Below are positions 1 through 6,218 of a stretch of 12,380 nucleotides of DNA, piece after piece; position 1 is the first letter of the stretch; each line of letters begins with the position of its first letter. The notes beneath the pieces are model-generated. The model saw only the letters and a program-made list of their open reading frames with translations. It had not been told where the DNA came from and did not search any database. The DNA comes from Ktedonobacterales bacterium (GTDB lineage: Bacteria > Chloroflexota > Ktedonobacteria > Ktedonobacterales > JADMIN01). The translations under genes and the position numbers were made by a program. The stretch spans positions 1-12,380 of the forward strand of contig JADMIN010000024.1 in NCBI GenBank assembly GCA_015478575.1, given 5' to 3'.

Positions 1-1125
1 GTTCCCCTCATTGCCGATATCCACTACGATCCCGCGCTGGCGATGATGGCCATCGAGCAGGGGGTGGATGCCGTGCGCATCAATCCAGGGAACCTGCTGC
101 ATGGGCAGGCGTCCTTCGTCAAGATCGTTGAGGCGGCGAAGAAGGCCGATATCGCGATGCGCATCGGCGTGAACTCCGGCTCGATTGACGCGCTGGACCG
201 CGGCTCTCAGATGCGCAAGGTGCAGGTGCAACTCTTGGACGATGGGACGTTTGTCAAGAACGACCCCGTTGAGGAGCGGCGCAAAGAGCGCGAGGAACTG
301 GTGGAGCGCATGGTGGCCAAGGCGCTGGAATATTGCGGCTGGGCCGATGACCTGGGCTACACCAACTACAAGGTCTCGCTCAAAAGCTCTAACGTGCTCA
401 CCGCCGTCGCGGCGTATCGGCGCTTCGCCGCGCAAAGCGATGTGCCGCTGCACCTGGGCATCACGGAGGCGGGGACGCACGTGACGGGCGCGGTGAAGTC
501 CGCGGTTGGCTTCGCGCTGCTGTTGGCCGAGGGCATCGGCGACACGATTCGCGTCTCGCTCACCGCCGAGCCGGAGGAAGAGATTCCGGTCGCGTACGAG
601 ATCCTGCGCTCGCTGGAGCTGCGCTCGCGCGGTGTGACGTTCGTCTCGTGCCCGTCGTGCGGACGGGTGGAGATTGACGTGCTCACGATCGCCAACGAGG
701 TCGAGCGGCGGCTGGCGAAGGTGCGGACGCCGATTCAAGTCGCTGTGATGGGGTGCCTGGTGAACGGGCCGGGGGAGTCGCGCGACGCCGATATTGGCCT
801 CTCTGGTGGCCGCGGCAAGGGGGCGATCTATAAGAAGGGGCAGTTCCTGCGTACCGTGCCTGAGGATCAGTTCCTCGACGCGGTGCTGAAGGAAGTGGCG
901 GCCATTCTCCCGGAGCATGAGGCGAAGCTGGTCTATCCCGGTGATGGCGCGCTTGGCCCGGTGAGCACGGGGCGCACCCGCAAGACGGGTATCCACGATG
1001 CCGCCCCCGCCAGTCTGGCGGAGGGGTCGTCGTCCACTGCCGCGCTCGACGCTGCCGCGCTCGACGCTGCTGGGCCGGGCAGCAAGCCGACCCGTGGCAA
1101 GCCGCTGCCCATGGCGCGGCGCTAA
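1..1125 (+). CDS. ispG: IspG (GcpE), 4-hydroxy-3-methylbut-2-enyl diphosphate synthase, 5'-truncated by window edge
   Basis: IspG is a cytoplasmic [4Fe-4S] enzyme. It converts 2-C-methyl-D-erythritol 2,4-cyclodiphosphate to HMBPP, the penultimate step of the MEP isoprenoid pathway. The frame is open from base 1 and starts with VPLIADIHYD, a hallmark of the TIM-barrel domain, followed by RINPGN. The cluster ligands are visible: CPSC at bases 649-660 (codons 217 and 220 of the visible part), the third Cys in MGCLVNGPGE (codon 252) and the Glu of that motif (codon 259). The spacing Cys-x34-Cys and Cys-x6-Glu matches E. coli C270, C273, C305 and E312, so about 53 N-terminal residues lie outside the window. 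By the same alignment the E. coli protein would end near codon 319. This one continues for about 55 residues as an Ala/Gly/Pro/Ser-rich tail containing a duplicated AALDA block. That tail is not part of the family core and is probably disordered. It is convergent with the downstream minus-strand kinase. Identification is secure; the role of the tail is unknown. Confidence 0.97.
   Translation, partial: VPLIADIHYDPALAMMAIEQGVDAVRINPGNLLHGQASFVKIVEAAKKADIAMRIGVNSGSIDALDRGSQMRKVQVQLLDDGTFVKNDPVEERRKEREELVERMVAKALEYCGWADDLGYTNYKVSLKSSNVLTAVAAYRRFAAQSDVPLHLGITEAGTHVTGAVKSAVGFALLLAEGIGDTIRVSLTAEPEEEIPVAYEILRSLELRSRGVTFVSCPSCGRVEIDVLTIANEVERRLAKVRTPIQVAVMGCLVNGPGESRDADIGLSGGRGKGAIYKKGQFLRTVPEDQFLDAVLKEVAAILPEHEAKLVYPGDGALGPVSTGRTRKTGIHDAAPASLAEGSSSTAALDAAALDAAGPGSKPTRGKPLPMARR
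1037..1070 (+). repeat. 15-bp tandem duplication inside the ispG tail
   Basis: The 15-base unit CTGCCGCGCTCGACG is repeated about 2.3 times without mismatch. It keeps the reading frame and gives two AALDA blocks in the C-terminal tail of IspG. It looks like a slippage product in a non-conserved tail. Confidence 0.85.
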
Positions 1126-1166
1126 GTGCGCCGTGCGCGCGACACGGGCCGCGTCGCTCTGGGCGA

Positions 1167-1206
1167 GGAAAAGCCCCCTCCGCGCCTCGCGAGGCAAGAA
1201 GGGGGC
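1167..1206 (-). terminator. Rho-independent terminator of the APH-type kinase gene
   Basis: Read on the minus strand, GCCCCCT (1206-1200) pairs with AGGGGGC (1179-1173). The two arms enclose a perfect 12-bp palindrome, GCCTCGCGAGGC (1184-1195). The hairpin is followed by TTTTCC (1172-1167). It begins about 20 bases after the kinase stop codon, so it serves that gene. On the plus strand there is no T-run, so it would be at best a weak stop for ispG, whose stop codon is about 47 bases upstream. Confidence 0.75.
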
Positions 1207-1227
1207 AGTGGCGGGGCCGGCGTCCGC

Positions 1228-2349
1228 TTAGCGCACGGGGGCGGCCTTGAGGGCGACGGCCTTGCGTAGCGGCTCTAGGTCACGGATGAGCATCGCGAGA
1301 TCTTGCGCCAGGCGCGTGACCTCCTCCATATCGCCAAAGTAGGTCATCTGCATGTCAATGCCCATCAGCCCGCCGAGCAGTAGGGCCTCAGGCATCGCCT
1401 CGCGCTCGATGGGCGAGAGCGGGCGCACGCGGCTATAGGTGGCGACGGTGGCGCGCAGCAGCGGCGGGCGGCGGTCCCCCAAACCCCAGGCGAAATCGAA
1501 GAGGGCCGTATCGGGGTGCGCGCGCTCGAAGTCGAGGATGCCGCAGATATTGGCGCTGACCGCCTCGCCACGCCAGAGCACGTTGGAGGCGACGTAATCG
1601 CCATGCACCACGAGCTTAGGCAATTCAGGGTAGAGCGAGCCGAAGTAGCGCACGGCCAGGCGCTCACGGACGAACTCCAGCAGGTGCGGCGAGAGATCGG
1701 TATGGGGCGGCCAACTCTCCAGCACGCGATCCACCGTCTCAAGCGTCCAGGCATTCCACGGCTGGAACGGCTCCCCCTCTGGGGCGAAGCCCTCCAGCGC
1801 CACATGGAGCGTGGCGAGCATCTCCGCCGCCTTGGGTCGGCCCCACATCCACTCGCGCTCGTTGGCCTGTTTGCCTGGCAGCGCCTCATAGAGCGCCCAG
1901 CACGCGCCGCCCAGTTCGGTATAGCTGGCGCCAGAGCGATCCGGAACCCAGCGCGGGACGGGGAGCGCCTGGCCCGCGAGGTGGGTGAGGAGGCTGTGGG
2001 TGTAGCGGATGGAGGCGCTGGGATACCAGTCGTGGAACCGCTTGAGGAAGTAGCGGCGACTGCCGGAGGTGATCACCCAATAGTGGGCGCGCGGGTGCTG
2101 CGTCTCGGTCGGCGCGGGCTTGCTGACAATCCAATCGGTGAGGGCATAGCGCTCCAAGACGGTGTTGACGACCTCGGTCGCGTTCCACTCGTCGAGGGAC
2201 ATGGTGCCGCCGGCGAGGCCAAAGGCATCGGCGCACTCTTCGCAGCCGATCAATTCGCCCGCTGGATTGATGACCAGGACTTCGATGAGGCGACCACACG
2301 ATGGGCACGCGAGCGGCATCTGTGGATTCTGGGACTCTGGGGCACTCAT
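1228..2349 (-). CDS. APH/choline-kinase-like phosphotransferase with N-terminal zinc-ribbon-like motif
   Basis: This is a 373-residue predicted cytoplasmic kinase of the aminoglycoside phosphotransferase/homoserine kinase fold (Pfam APH type). The signature is VVHGDYVASN, with the catalytic base Asp at about residue 251 and the metal-binding Asn at about 256. It is followed by ILDFE, whose metal-binding Asp is at about 273. A probable nucleotide-binding segment, RRYFLKRF, lies at about residues 98-105. Residues 15-39 hold C-x2-C-x17-C-x2-C, a zinc-ribbon-like arrangement not usual in APH proteins. ATG 2349 is chosen because AAGGAG (2360-2355) sits 5 bases upstream. A GTG at 2355 would overlap that ribosome binding site. 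The substrate cannot be read from sequence: the fold covers drug-resistance enzymes, homoserine, choline and fructosamine kinases, and proteins of unknown substrate. The gene stands alone, ends at a good terminator and has a possible promoter about 330 bases upstream. Family assignment is firm; calling it a resistance gene would be unjustified. Confidence 0.88.
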   Translation of the reverse strand: MSAPESQNPQMPLACPSCGRLIEVLVINPAGELIGCEECADAFGLAGGTMSLDEWNATEVVNTVLERYALTDWIVSKPAPTETQHPRAHYWVITSGSRRYFLKRFHDWYPSASIRYTHSLLTHLAGQALPVPRWVPDRSGASYTELGGACWALYEALPGKQANEREWMWGRPKAAEMLATLHVALEGFAPEGEPFQPWNAWTLETVDRVLESWPPHTDLSPHLLEFVRERLAVRYFGSLYPELPKLVVHGDYVASNVLWRGEAVSANICGILDFERAHPDTALFDFAWGLGDRRPPLLRATVATYSRVRPLSPIEREAMPEALLLGGLMGIDMQMTYFGDMEEVTRLAQDLAMLIRDLEPLRKAVALKAAPVR

Positions 2350-2548
2350 GGGCACTCCTTAACAGCAAGATGCCAGCGCTTTGCCTTCGCATCGCTGGGG
2401 GTCGATCACCCTATCCCGCACCATCAGCGCCGACCCCTTCAGTCTACTCTAGGTCCGCTCGCCTGTGAGTAAAAGGGGACAACGGTACTACGGAGCCACT
2501 ATGACATTTGGATACGCAAGGTCCCAGACGAGGGGAAGATGGCAGGCA

Positions 2549-2589
2549 CGCGATCGGAGGAGCCGCCTCCTGCGGTCCCCCCGATCGCG
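2549..2589. repeat. Inverted repeat, 9-bp arms with internal GGAGG/CCTCC hairpin
   Basis: CGCGATCGG (2549-2557) and CCGATCGCG (2581-2589) are perfect complements across a 23-base loop. Inside the loop GGAGG (2556-2560) can alternatively pair with CCTCC (2566-2570), and CCGC (2563-2566) with GCGG (2572-2575), so two exclusive folds are possible. No T-run follows on either strand, so it is not a standard terminator. Confidence 0.6.
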
Positions 2590-2595
2590 CCACGC

Positions 2596-2621
2596 GCATG
2601 GGTGGCCGTGGCCACCCATGC
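2596..2621. repeat. Perfect 12-bp inverted repeat with 2-base centre
   Basis: GCATGGGTGGCC (2596-2607) and GGCCACCCATGC (2610-2621) are exact complements separated by GT. Outer bases CACGC (2591-2595) can also pair with GCGTG at about 2630-2634 after a bulge. It would form a very stable hairpin in RNA from either strand. It lacks a T-run and lies 7 bases from the preceding inverted repeat, so the two may be one composite element. Confidence 0.7.
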
Positions 2622-2676
2622 CTGGATTGCGCGTGCGCCGGATGCGGCACCCGACACAACGTATCGTCTGCTGGAG

Positions 2677-2685
2677 AGTATAGCA
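2677..2685 (-). promoter_or_regulatory. Candidate extended -10 promoter upstream of the APH-type kinase
   Basis: On the minus strand the sequence reads TGCTATACT: a TGn extension followed by TATACT (5 of 6 matches to TATAAT). No recognisable -35 exists at 16-18 bp (CCAAGA at 17 bp), which is tolerated by extended -10 promoters. The same nonamer lies upstream of the sigma gene in this window, which raises its credibility. Confidence 0.4.
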
Positions 2686-2776
2686 TGTTGCGCAAGCCCT
2701 CTTGGTGCTGGCCCCGTGCTGTGCGGGCTGGGCTGGGGCCCTTCTCCTTTCGTGGGGACGATGGGGCGCCGACGCG

Positions 2777-3967
2777 CTAGCGCGTTGGGGGCGCGGTGGC
2801 CGCGCGCGCGCTGAGCGTCGCGTGGATGTGTGTGAGCGCCAGCTCGATCTGCTCGATGGAGTTGGCATAGGAGAGGCGGATGTAGCCCTCACCAAAGGCG
2901 CCGAAAGCCGTGCCCGCAAGGGCGGCCACACCGGCCTCATACAGCAGCAGATCGGCCACCTCACGTGAGGTCAGCCCGGTGCCGGTAATGTTGGGGAAGG
3001 CATAGAAGGCGCCGCGCGGCATGCGGCAGGTGACGCCGGGGATGGCGTTCAGCCCCGCCACGATGCGGTCGCGGCGGCGGTGGAACTCCGCCACCATCGC
3101 CTCCGCTGCCTCTTGGGGGCCGGTGAGCGCCTCGACGCCCGCCCACTGCGTGAAGGCGGCGGTGCAGGAGTTGCTGTTGATCATCAGGCGGGTGATGGGG
3201 GCCACCAACTCGCGCGGGCAGAGGCCATAGCCCAGGCGCCAGCCGGTCATGGCATAGATCTTCGAGAAGCCGTCGAGCACGATGGTGCGCTCGCGCATGC
3301 CGGGCAGGCTGGCGATGCTAACGTGCTCGCCCTCGTAGAGCATGCGGCTATAAATCTCGTCGGCGAGGACGAGCACCCGTGGGTGACGCTGGACGGCGGC
3401 GGCGACGCGCTCGAGGTCGGCGCGGGCGAGGGCGCCACCGGTGGGGTTGTGGGGCGAGTTGAGGATCACCAGGCGCGTCCGAGGGCCGATGGCGTCGCAG
3501 AGCTTCTCGACATCCAGCGAGAAGCCGCGCGCCTCCTCGACCTGAGCGGGAAGGGGCTGGCCGCCAGCGAACTGGATCATGCTCTCGTAGATGGGGAAGC
3601 CGGGGTTGGGATAGATGACCTCATCGCCCTCATCCACCAGCGCCAGAATCGCATAGAACATGATGGGCTTGCCGCCGGGCGTGACGACAACATCCTCCAC
3701 GCTGAACTCGACACCACGGCGCACGCTGGCGTCGTGGGCGATGGCCGCGCGCAACTCAGGGATGCCGGGCGCGGGGGTGTAGTGTGTGGCGCCGTCGCGC
3801 AGCGCGCGGCAGCCGGCCTCGATGATGTTGGCCGGGGTAGGGAAGTCTGGCTCGCCGATCTCCAGGTGGACGATGGCGCGGCCCTGCGCTTCGAGCGCCT
3901 TGGCGCGCGCGAGCACTTCAAATGCGGTCTCGGTGCCAAGTTGGTCCATGCGTCGGGCGAATTCCAT
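2777..3967 (-). CDS. Class I/II (fold type I) PLP-dependent aminotransferase, AspC/PatA-like
   Basis: This 396-residue cytoplasmic enzyme of the usual family length would transfer an amino group between an amino acid and a 2-oxo acid. The aspartate-aminotransferase fold is plain: LEIGEPDF near residue 35, HYTPAPGIPELR near 62, SPHNPTGG at 171-178 (PLP-contacting Asn), LADEIY at 201-206 (PLP-contacting Asp and Tyr), SKIYAMTGWRLGYG with Schiff-base Lys at about 236, and RLSYANS with the carboxylate-binding Arg at about 364. These are features of the Igamma group (prokaryotic AspAT, PatA, alanine-type enzymes); substrate choice is not readable. ATG 3967 is chosen because GAGGAG lies 6-7 bases upstream and homologues start near MEFARRM. 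The frame extends to ATG 4024 but that start has no ribosome binding site. It lies 167 bases downstream of the 2-hydroxyacid dehydrogenase on the same strand and is probably co-transcribed. Confidence 0.93.
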   Translation of the reverse strand: MEFARRMDQLGTETAFEVLARAKALEAQGRAIVHLEIGEPDFPTPANIIEAGCRALRDGATHYTPAPGIPELRAAIAHDASVRRGVEFSVEDVVVTPGGKPIMFYAILALVDEGDEVIYPNPGFPIYESMIQFAGGQPLPAQVEEARGFSLDVEKLCDAIGPRTRLVILNSPHNPTGGALARADLERVAAAVQRHPRVLVLADEIYSRMLYEGEHVSIASLPGMRERTIVLDGFSKIYAMTGWRLGYGLCPRELVAPITRLMINSNSCTAAFTQWAGVEALTGPQEAAEAMVAEFHRRRDRIVAGLNAIPGVTCRMPRGAFYAFPNITGTGLTSREVADLLLYEAGVAALAGTAFGAFGEGYIRLSYANSIEQIELALTHIHATLSARAATAPPTR

Positions 3968-4034
3968 GTGTGTCTCCTCGCTCGCCATTGAGCGCGCTGT
4001 GGGGTTCTCTGCCGCGGTGAGCATGCGGGGCCGA

Positions 4035-4079
4035 TTACAGCGGTTGTTCGCTCGGCTCTAGAACGATTGGTCGCTTCAT
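4035..4079 (-). CDS. 14-residue mini-ORF between dehydrogenase and aminotransferase (candidate leader peptide)
   Basis: ATG 4079 opens MKRPIVLEPSEQPL and ends at TAA 4035. AAAGGAG (4094-4088) precedes it with an ideal 8-base spacer, a better ribosome binding site than those of most full genes here. It starts 55 bases after the dehydrogenase stop and ends 67 bases before the aminotransferase start. The peptide has no run of one amino acid, so classical attenuation is not obvious. A translated leader or a chance ORF are both possible. Confidence 0.35.
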   Translation of the reverse strand: MKRPIVLEPSEQPL

Positions 4080-4134
4080 CACCCGCGCTCCTTTCAGCAC
4101 GTTGGGTATTGGCACTGGCCGCTAGCTCTGGCGC

Positions 4135-5142
4135 TCACCACGCGCGTGGCAGGGCTGAACGGCCCGTGCCCAGGGCCTCGGGATTGAGACCGGCGGGCAG
4201 GGCCTCGCCCTTTAGGCCGGCGATCAGATTGCGCGCGCAGATCTCGGCCATCTGGCCGCGCGTCGTGGCGCTGGCGCTGGCGATATGCGGCACGACCAGG
4301 CAGTTGGGCTGCGTCAGCAGCGGATGATCGGCGGGCAGCGGCTCCGGCTCGGTCACATCTAGCGCGGCGCCGCCGAGGTGGCCGGAGCGCAGCGCCTCTA
4401 GCAGGGCGTCGGGGTCAATGATCGGCCCGCGCGCGGTGTTGATGATGAGCGCGCCACGCTTCATCTGGGCGAAGCGCTCGCGGTTCATCAGGTGGTGCGT
4501 TTCGGCGGTGAGCGGCGTGTGGATGCTGACGAAATCGGCCCGCGCCAGGATATCTTCCAGCGGCGCGTATTCGATGCCCAGGCTGGCCTCGAGGTCTTCG
4601 CGGCGGACGACATCCGTATACAGGACGCGCATGGCGAAGCCCTGGGCGCGTTTGGCCATCTCGGCGCCGATGCGCCCAAGGCCGACGAGGCCGAGCGTGC
4701 TGTGGTGGATATCGGACCCCATCAGCAGCATTGGCCCCCACGTCTTCCACTGGCCCGCGCGCACGTAGTCCGCGCCTTCGACGATGCGGCGGGCCGCGGC
4801 CATGAGGAGCGCGAAGGCGAAGTCGGCGGTGGTCTCGGTGAGGACGCCGGGCGTATGGCCGACGGGGATGCCGCGGGCGGTGGCGTCGGGAATGACGATG
4901 TTATCAAAGCCGACGGCGTAGTTGCTGACGACGCGCAGCCGGGGGCAGGCGTCCATCAGCGCGCCATCCACGCGGTCGGTGAGCAGGCTGACCAGCCCAT
5001 CGGCCTCGCGCGTCTGGCGCAGGATGACCTCGTGCGGCGGGGGCAGCTCGCCCTCCCAGACCGTGGCGTCGCAGAACGCATGGATGAGGTCCAGCCCCTG
5101 GCTGGGAAGCATGCGTGTGACGTAGACTCGCGGCTTGCCCAT
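4135..5142 (-). CDS. D-isomer-specific 2-hydroxyacid dehydrogenase, glyoxylate/hydroxypyruvate reductase-like (GyaR/GhrB type)
   Basis: This is a 335-residue cytoplasmic NAD(P)H oxidoreductase that reduces a 2-oxo acid to the D-2-hydroxy acid. The closest match I recognise is glyoxylate reductase/D-glycerate dehydrogenase. The pattern SNYAVGFDN near residue 73 and TPGVLTETTADFAFALLMA near 97 is typical of that subgroup. The Rossmann motif GLGRIG is at 154-159. The acidic residue after beta-2 is Asp177 in LYTD, which favours NADH. The catalytic triad is Arg238 (NTARGP), Glu267 (DVTEPEP) and His286 (PHIASAS). ATG 5142 matches the family N-terminus KPRVYVTR; AAGGAG lies 11 bases upstream, slightly far. 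The frame is open back to 5391, but that extension crosses the promoter and is Pro/Ser/Arg-rich junk. A consensus promoter at 5363-5391 gives a leader of about 214 bases. It probably leads the operon with the aminotransferase. Confidence 0.93.
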   Translation of the reverse strand: MGKPRVYVTRMLPSQGLDLIHAFCDATVWEGELPPPHEVILRQTREADGLVSLLTDRVDGALMDACPRLRVVSNYAVGFDNIVIPDATARGIPVGHTPGVLTETTADFAFALLMAAARRIVEGADYVRAGQWKTWGPMLLMGSDIHHSTLGLVGLGRIGAEMAKRAQGFAMRVLYTDVVRREDLEASLGIEYAPLEDILARADFVSIHTPLTAETHHLMNRERFAQMKRGALIINTARGPIIDPDALLEALRSGHLGGAALDVTEPEPLPADHPLLTQPNCLVVPHIASASATTRGQMAEICARNLIAGLKGEALPAGLNPEALGTGRSALPRAW

Positions 5143-5184
5143 AGTCGTCTGTGCTCCTTCGCGAACGATCACCGTTGCGTCTAC

Positions 5185-5194
5185 ATCGTACGAT
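5185..5194. repeat. 10-bp perfect palindrome in the dehydrogenase leader
   Basis: ATCGTACGAT is fully self-complementary and lies 43 bases upstream of the dehydrogenase start, in an otherwise GC-rich leader. It may be a protein-binding site or chance. Confidence 0.3.
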
Positions 5195-5329
5195 ATGTGG
5201 ACAAGGGGCGGGGAGGTGGCGAGGGTTGCGATGGGGGCGGAGGGTTGCGGTGGGCTGAAGGCCTGCGGGGAAGAGCGAACGAACTGACATGCGCGCGCCC
5301 AACTGACGCCGCTGAGAAACATGTCGGCC

Positions 5330-5385
5330 CGTCCTATGGAGAAATGTCTAATACATGGAGCTATTATAGATTCTTCCATAGGACG
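5330..5385. promoter_or_regulatory. Inverted-repeat operator candidate around the dehydrogenase promoter
   Basis: CGTCCTATGGA (5330-5340) and TCCATAGGACG (5375-5385) are perfect 11-bp complements. The dyad centre falls at about 5357, on the predicted transcription start of the dehydrogenase. One arm lies in the spacer between -35 and -10 and the other at about +16 to +26. A smaller dyad, ATGT-N5-ACAT (5344-5356), sits between them. Binding at the arms would block polymerase, the pattern expected of a repressor; the regulator is unknown. Confidence 0.6.
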
Positions 5386-5391
5386 TGACAA
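5363..5391 (-). promoter_or_regulatory. Sigma-70-type promoter of the dehydrogenase gene
   Basis: On the minus strand, TTGTCA (5391-5386, 5 of 6 matches to TTGACA) and TATAAT (5368-5363, perfect) are separated by exactly 17 bases. The predicted start is near 5356. The site lies in the short AT-richer gap between the response-regulator stop (5414) and the dehydrogenase, so the dehydrogenase is transcribed independently of the two-component genes. Confidence 0.8.
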
Positions 5392-5413
5392 GTGGCGCGG
5401 TGGGCGGCGAGCC

Positions 5414-6136
5414 TCATCCCGGGCTGTGCTCGCGCGCCCAGAGGGCAGCCTGGGTGCGGTCGCGTAGGCCGAGCTTGCTGAGGATGTTGGAGACGTGGTT
5501 CTTGACCGTGCCCTCGGTGATGAAGAGCGCCTCGCCGATCTCCCGGTTGCTCGATCCGCGCGCGAGGTGGCCGAGGATCTCGCGCTCGCGCTCGGTCAAC
5601 TCGTCTATCGGCGTGCCAGCGGCGGCGCGGCTGGCGGGCGCGGCGGCGGCGCGCGCGGTGGCGGTAGCATCAGCGGGATGGGCGAGGTGGGCGACGAGCT
5701 TGGCCGCGACGGAGGGTTGCAAAGGCGACTCGCCACGCGCGATGGCGCGGATGGCGCTCACCAGTTCCTCGGCGGTGGCATCCTTGAGCAGATAGCCCCG
5801 GGCACCCGCACGTAGGCCCGCCAAGATGTATTCCTCGTCGTCGAAGGTCGTCAGGATCAGCACGCGCACCATCGGCCAGCGCGCTTGGATGCGCTCCGTC
5901 GCGCCCACGCCATCCAGCCGCGGCATGCGCACATCCATCAGCACGACATCGGGCGGACCGCCCGCGTGCTCCATGCGCTCGATGACCTCCAGCGCCTCCG
6001 CGCCGTCGCCCGCCGTGCCAGCAACCTCGATGCCGCCACTCTCCAGTTGGAGTAGCCGCTGGAAGCTCTGGCGCAGCAGTGTCTGGTCATCCACCACCAG
6101 GACGCGAATGGGGGTCTCAGCGGATGTCTCGCTCAT
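5414..6136 (-). CDS. NarL/FixJ-family response regulator with LuxR-type HTH
   Basis: This 240-residue DNA-binding response regulator is the partner of the upstream histidine kinase. The receiver domain spans about residues 10-128: acidic pocket Asp16-Asp17, phosphoacceptor Asp68 in LMDVRMP, conserved Thr96 and Lys118 (LLKDA). An Ala-rich linker follows at about 150-175. The C-terminal LuxR-type helix-turn-helix is at about 178-237, with LTEREREIL and EGTVKNHVSNILSKL. ATG 6136 is preferred because GGTGA, complementary to the 16S anti-Shine-Dalgarno core, ends 2 bases upstream; an in-frame GTG at 6181 has no such site. It starts 82 bases after the kinase stop, so the pair is probably one transcript. 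No strong terminator is seen after it. The target genes cannot be inferred. Confidence 0.95.
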   Translation of the reverse strand: MSETSAETPIRVLVVDDQTLLRQSFQRLLQLESGGIEVAGTAGDGAEALEVIERMEHAGGPPDVVLMDVRMPRLDGVGATERIQARWPMVRVLILTTFDDEEYILAGLRAGARGYLLKDATAEELVSAIRAIARGESPLQPSVAAKLVAHLAHPADATATARAAAAPASRAAAGTPIDELTEREREILGHLARGSSNREIGEALFITEGTVKNHVSNILSKLGLRDRTQAALWAREHSPG

Positions 6137-6163
6137 CGTCACCGGCTTTCTCTTGGGTCGCCA

Positions 6164-6196
6164 CCGCGGAGGCGAGTCCACGCTACCGCTCCGCGG
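6164..6196 (-). repeat. 8-bp inverted repeat in the kinase-regulator gap
   Basis: CCGCGGAG (6164-6171) and CTCCGCGG (6189-6196) are exact complements with a 17-base loop. In the kinase-regulator mRNA they would form a GC-rich hairpin ending 28 bases before the regulator start. No T-run follows, so it is more likely an expression-tuning or stability hairpin than a terminator. Confidence 0.45.
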
Positions 6197-6218
6197 GGGG
6201 CAGTGGGGTAGTTAGGGG

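Larger units (their letters stand above)
2350..2776. other. 427-base intergenic stretch between aminotransferase and kinase genes
   Basis: No credible gene is seen here; the short open frames have no ribosome binding site or conserved-looking product. The stretch holds two strong adjacent palindromes (2549-2589 and 2596-2621). It also has a weaker 6-bp inverted repeat, GGCCCC/GGGGCC (2710-2715 and 2735-2740), just past the aminotransferase stop, without a T-run. A minus-strand extended -10 candidate is at 2677-2685. If that promoter is used, the kinase mRNA has a leader of about 320 bases containing both palindromes. Confidence 0.7.

Noticed and set aside
1228..2349. Antibiotic-resistance (aminoglycoside kinase) call
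   Set aside because: Only the general kinase fold is shown. The zinc-ribbon extension and chromosomal housekeeping context give no support for drug inactivation.
1516..2472. 318-codon plus-strand open frame opposite the APH-type kinase
   Set aside because: It is antisense to a gene with intact catalytic motifs; its product has no recognisable domain. Long antisense frames are expected in high-GC coding DNA.
2549..2589. T-box-like riboswitch upstream of the APH-type kinase
   Set aside because: The minus strand has GGGGGGACCGC, loosely like the T-box core, but the specifier stem, the exact T-box sequence and a terminator/antiterminator with a T-run are missing, and the downstream gene is not a usual T-box target.
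3080..3991. 303-codon plus-strand open frame opposite the aminotransferase
   Set aside because: It mirrors the aminotransferase codons and gives an Asp/Ala/Gly-rich product without motifs; no ribosome binding site.
4492..5388. 298-codon plus-strand open frame opposite the dehydrogenase
   Set aside because: Same shadow effect; the dehydrogenase has a full catalytic triad and a consensus promoter on the other strand.
5143..5391. Longer dehydrogenase starting at 5391
   Set aside because: The extension spans the TTGTCA/TATAAT promoter and operator, is unlike the family N-terminus and lacks a ribosome binding site.
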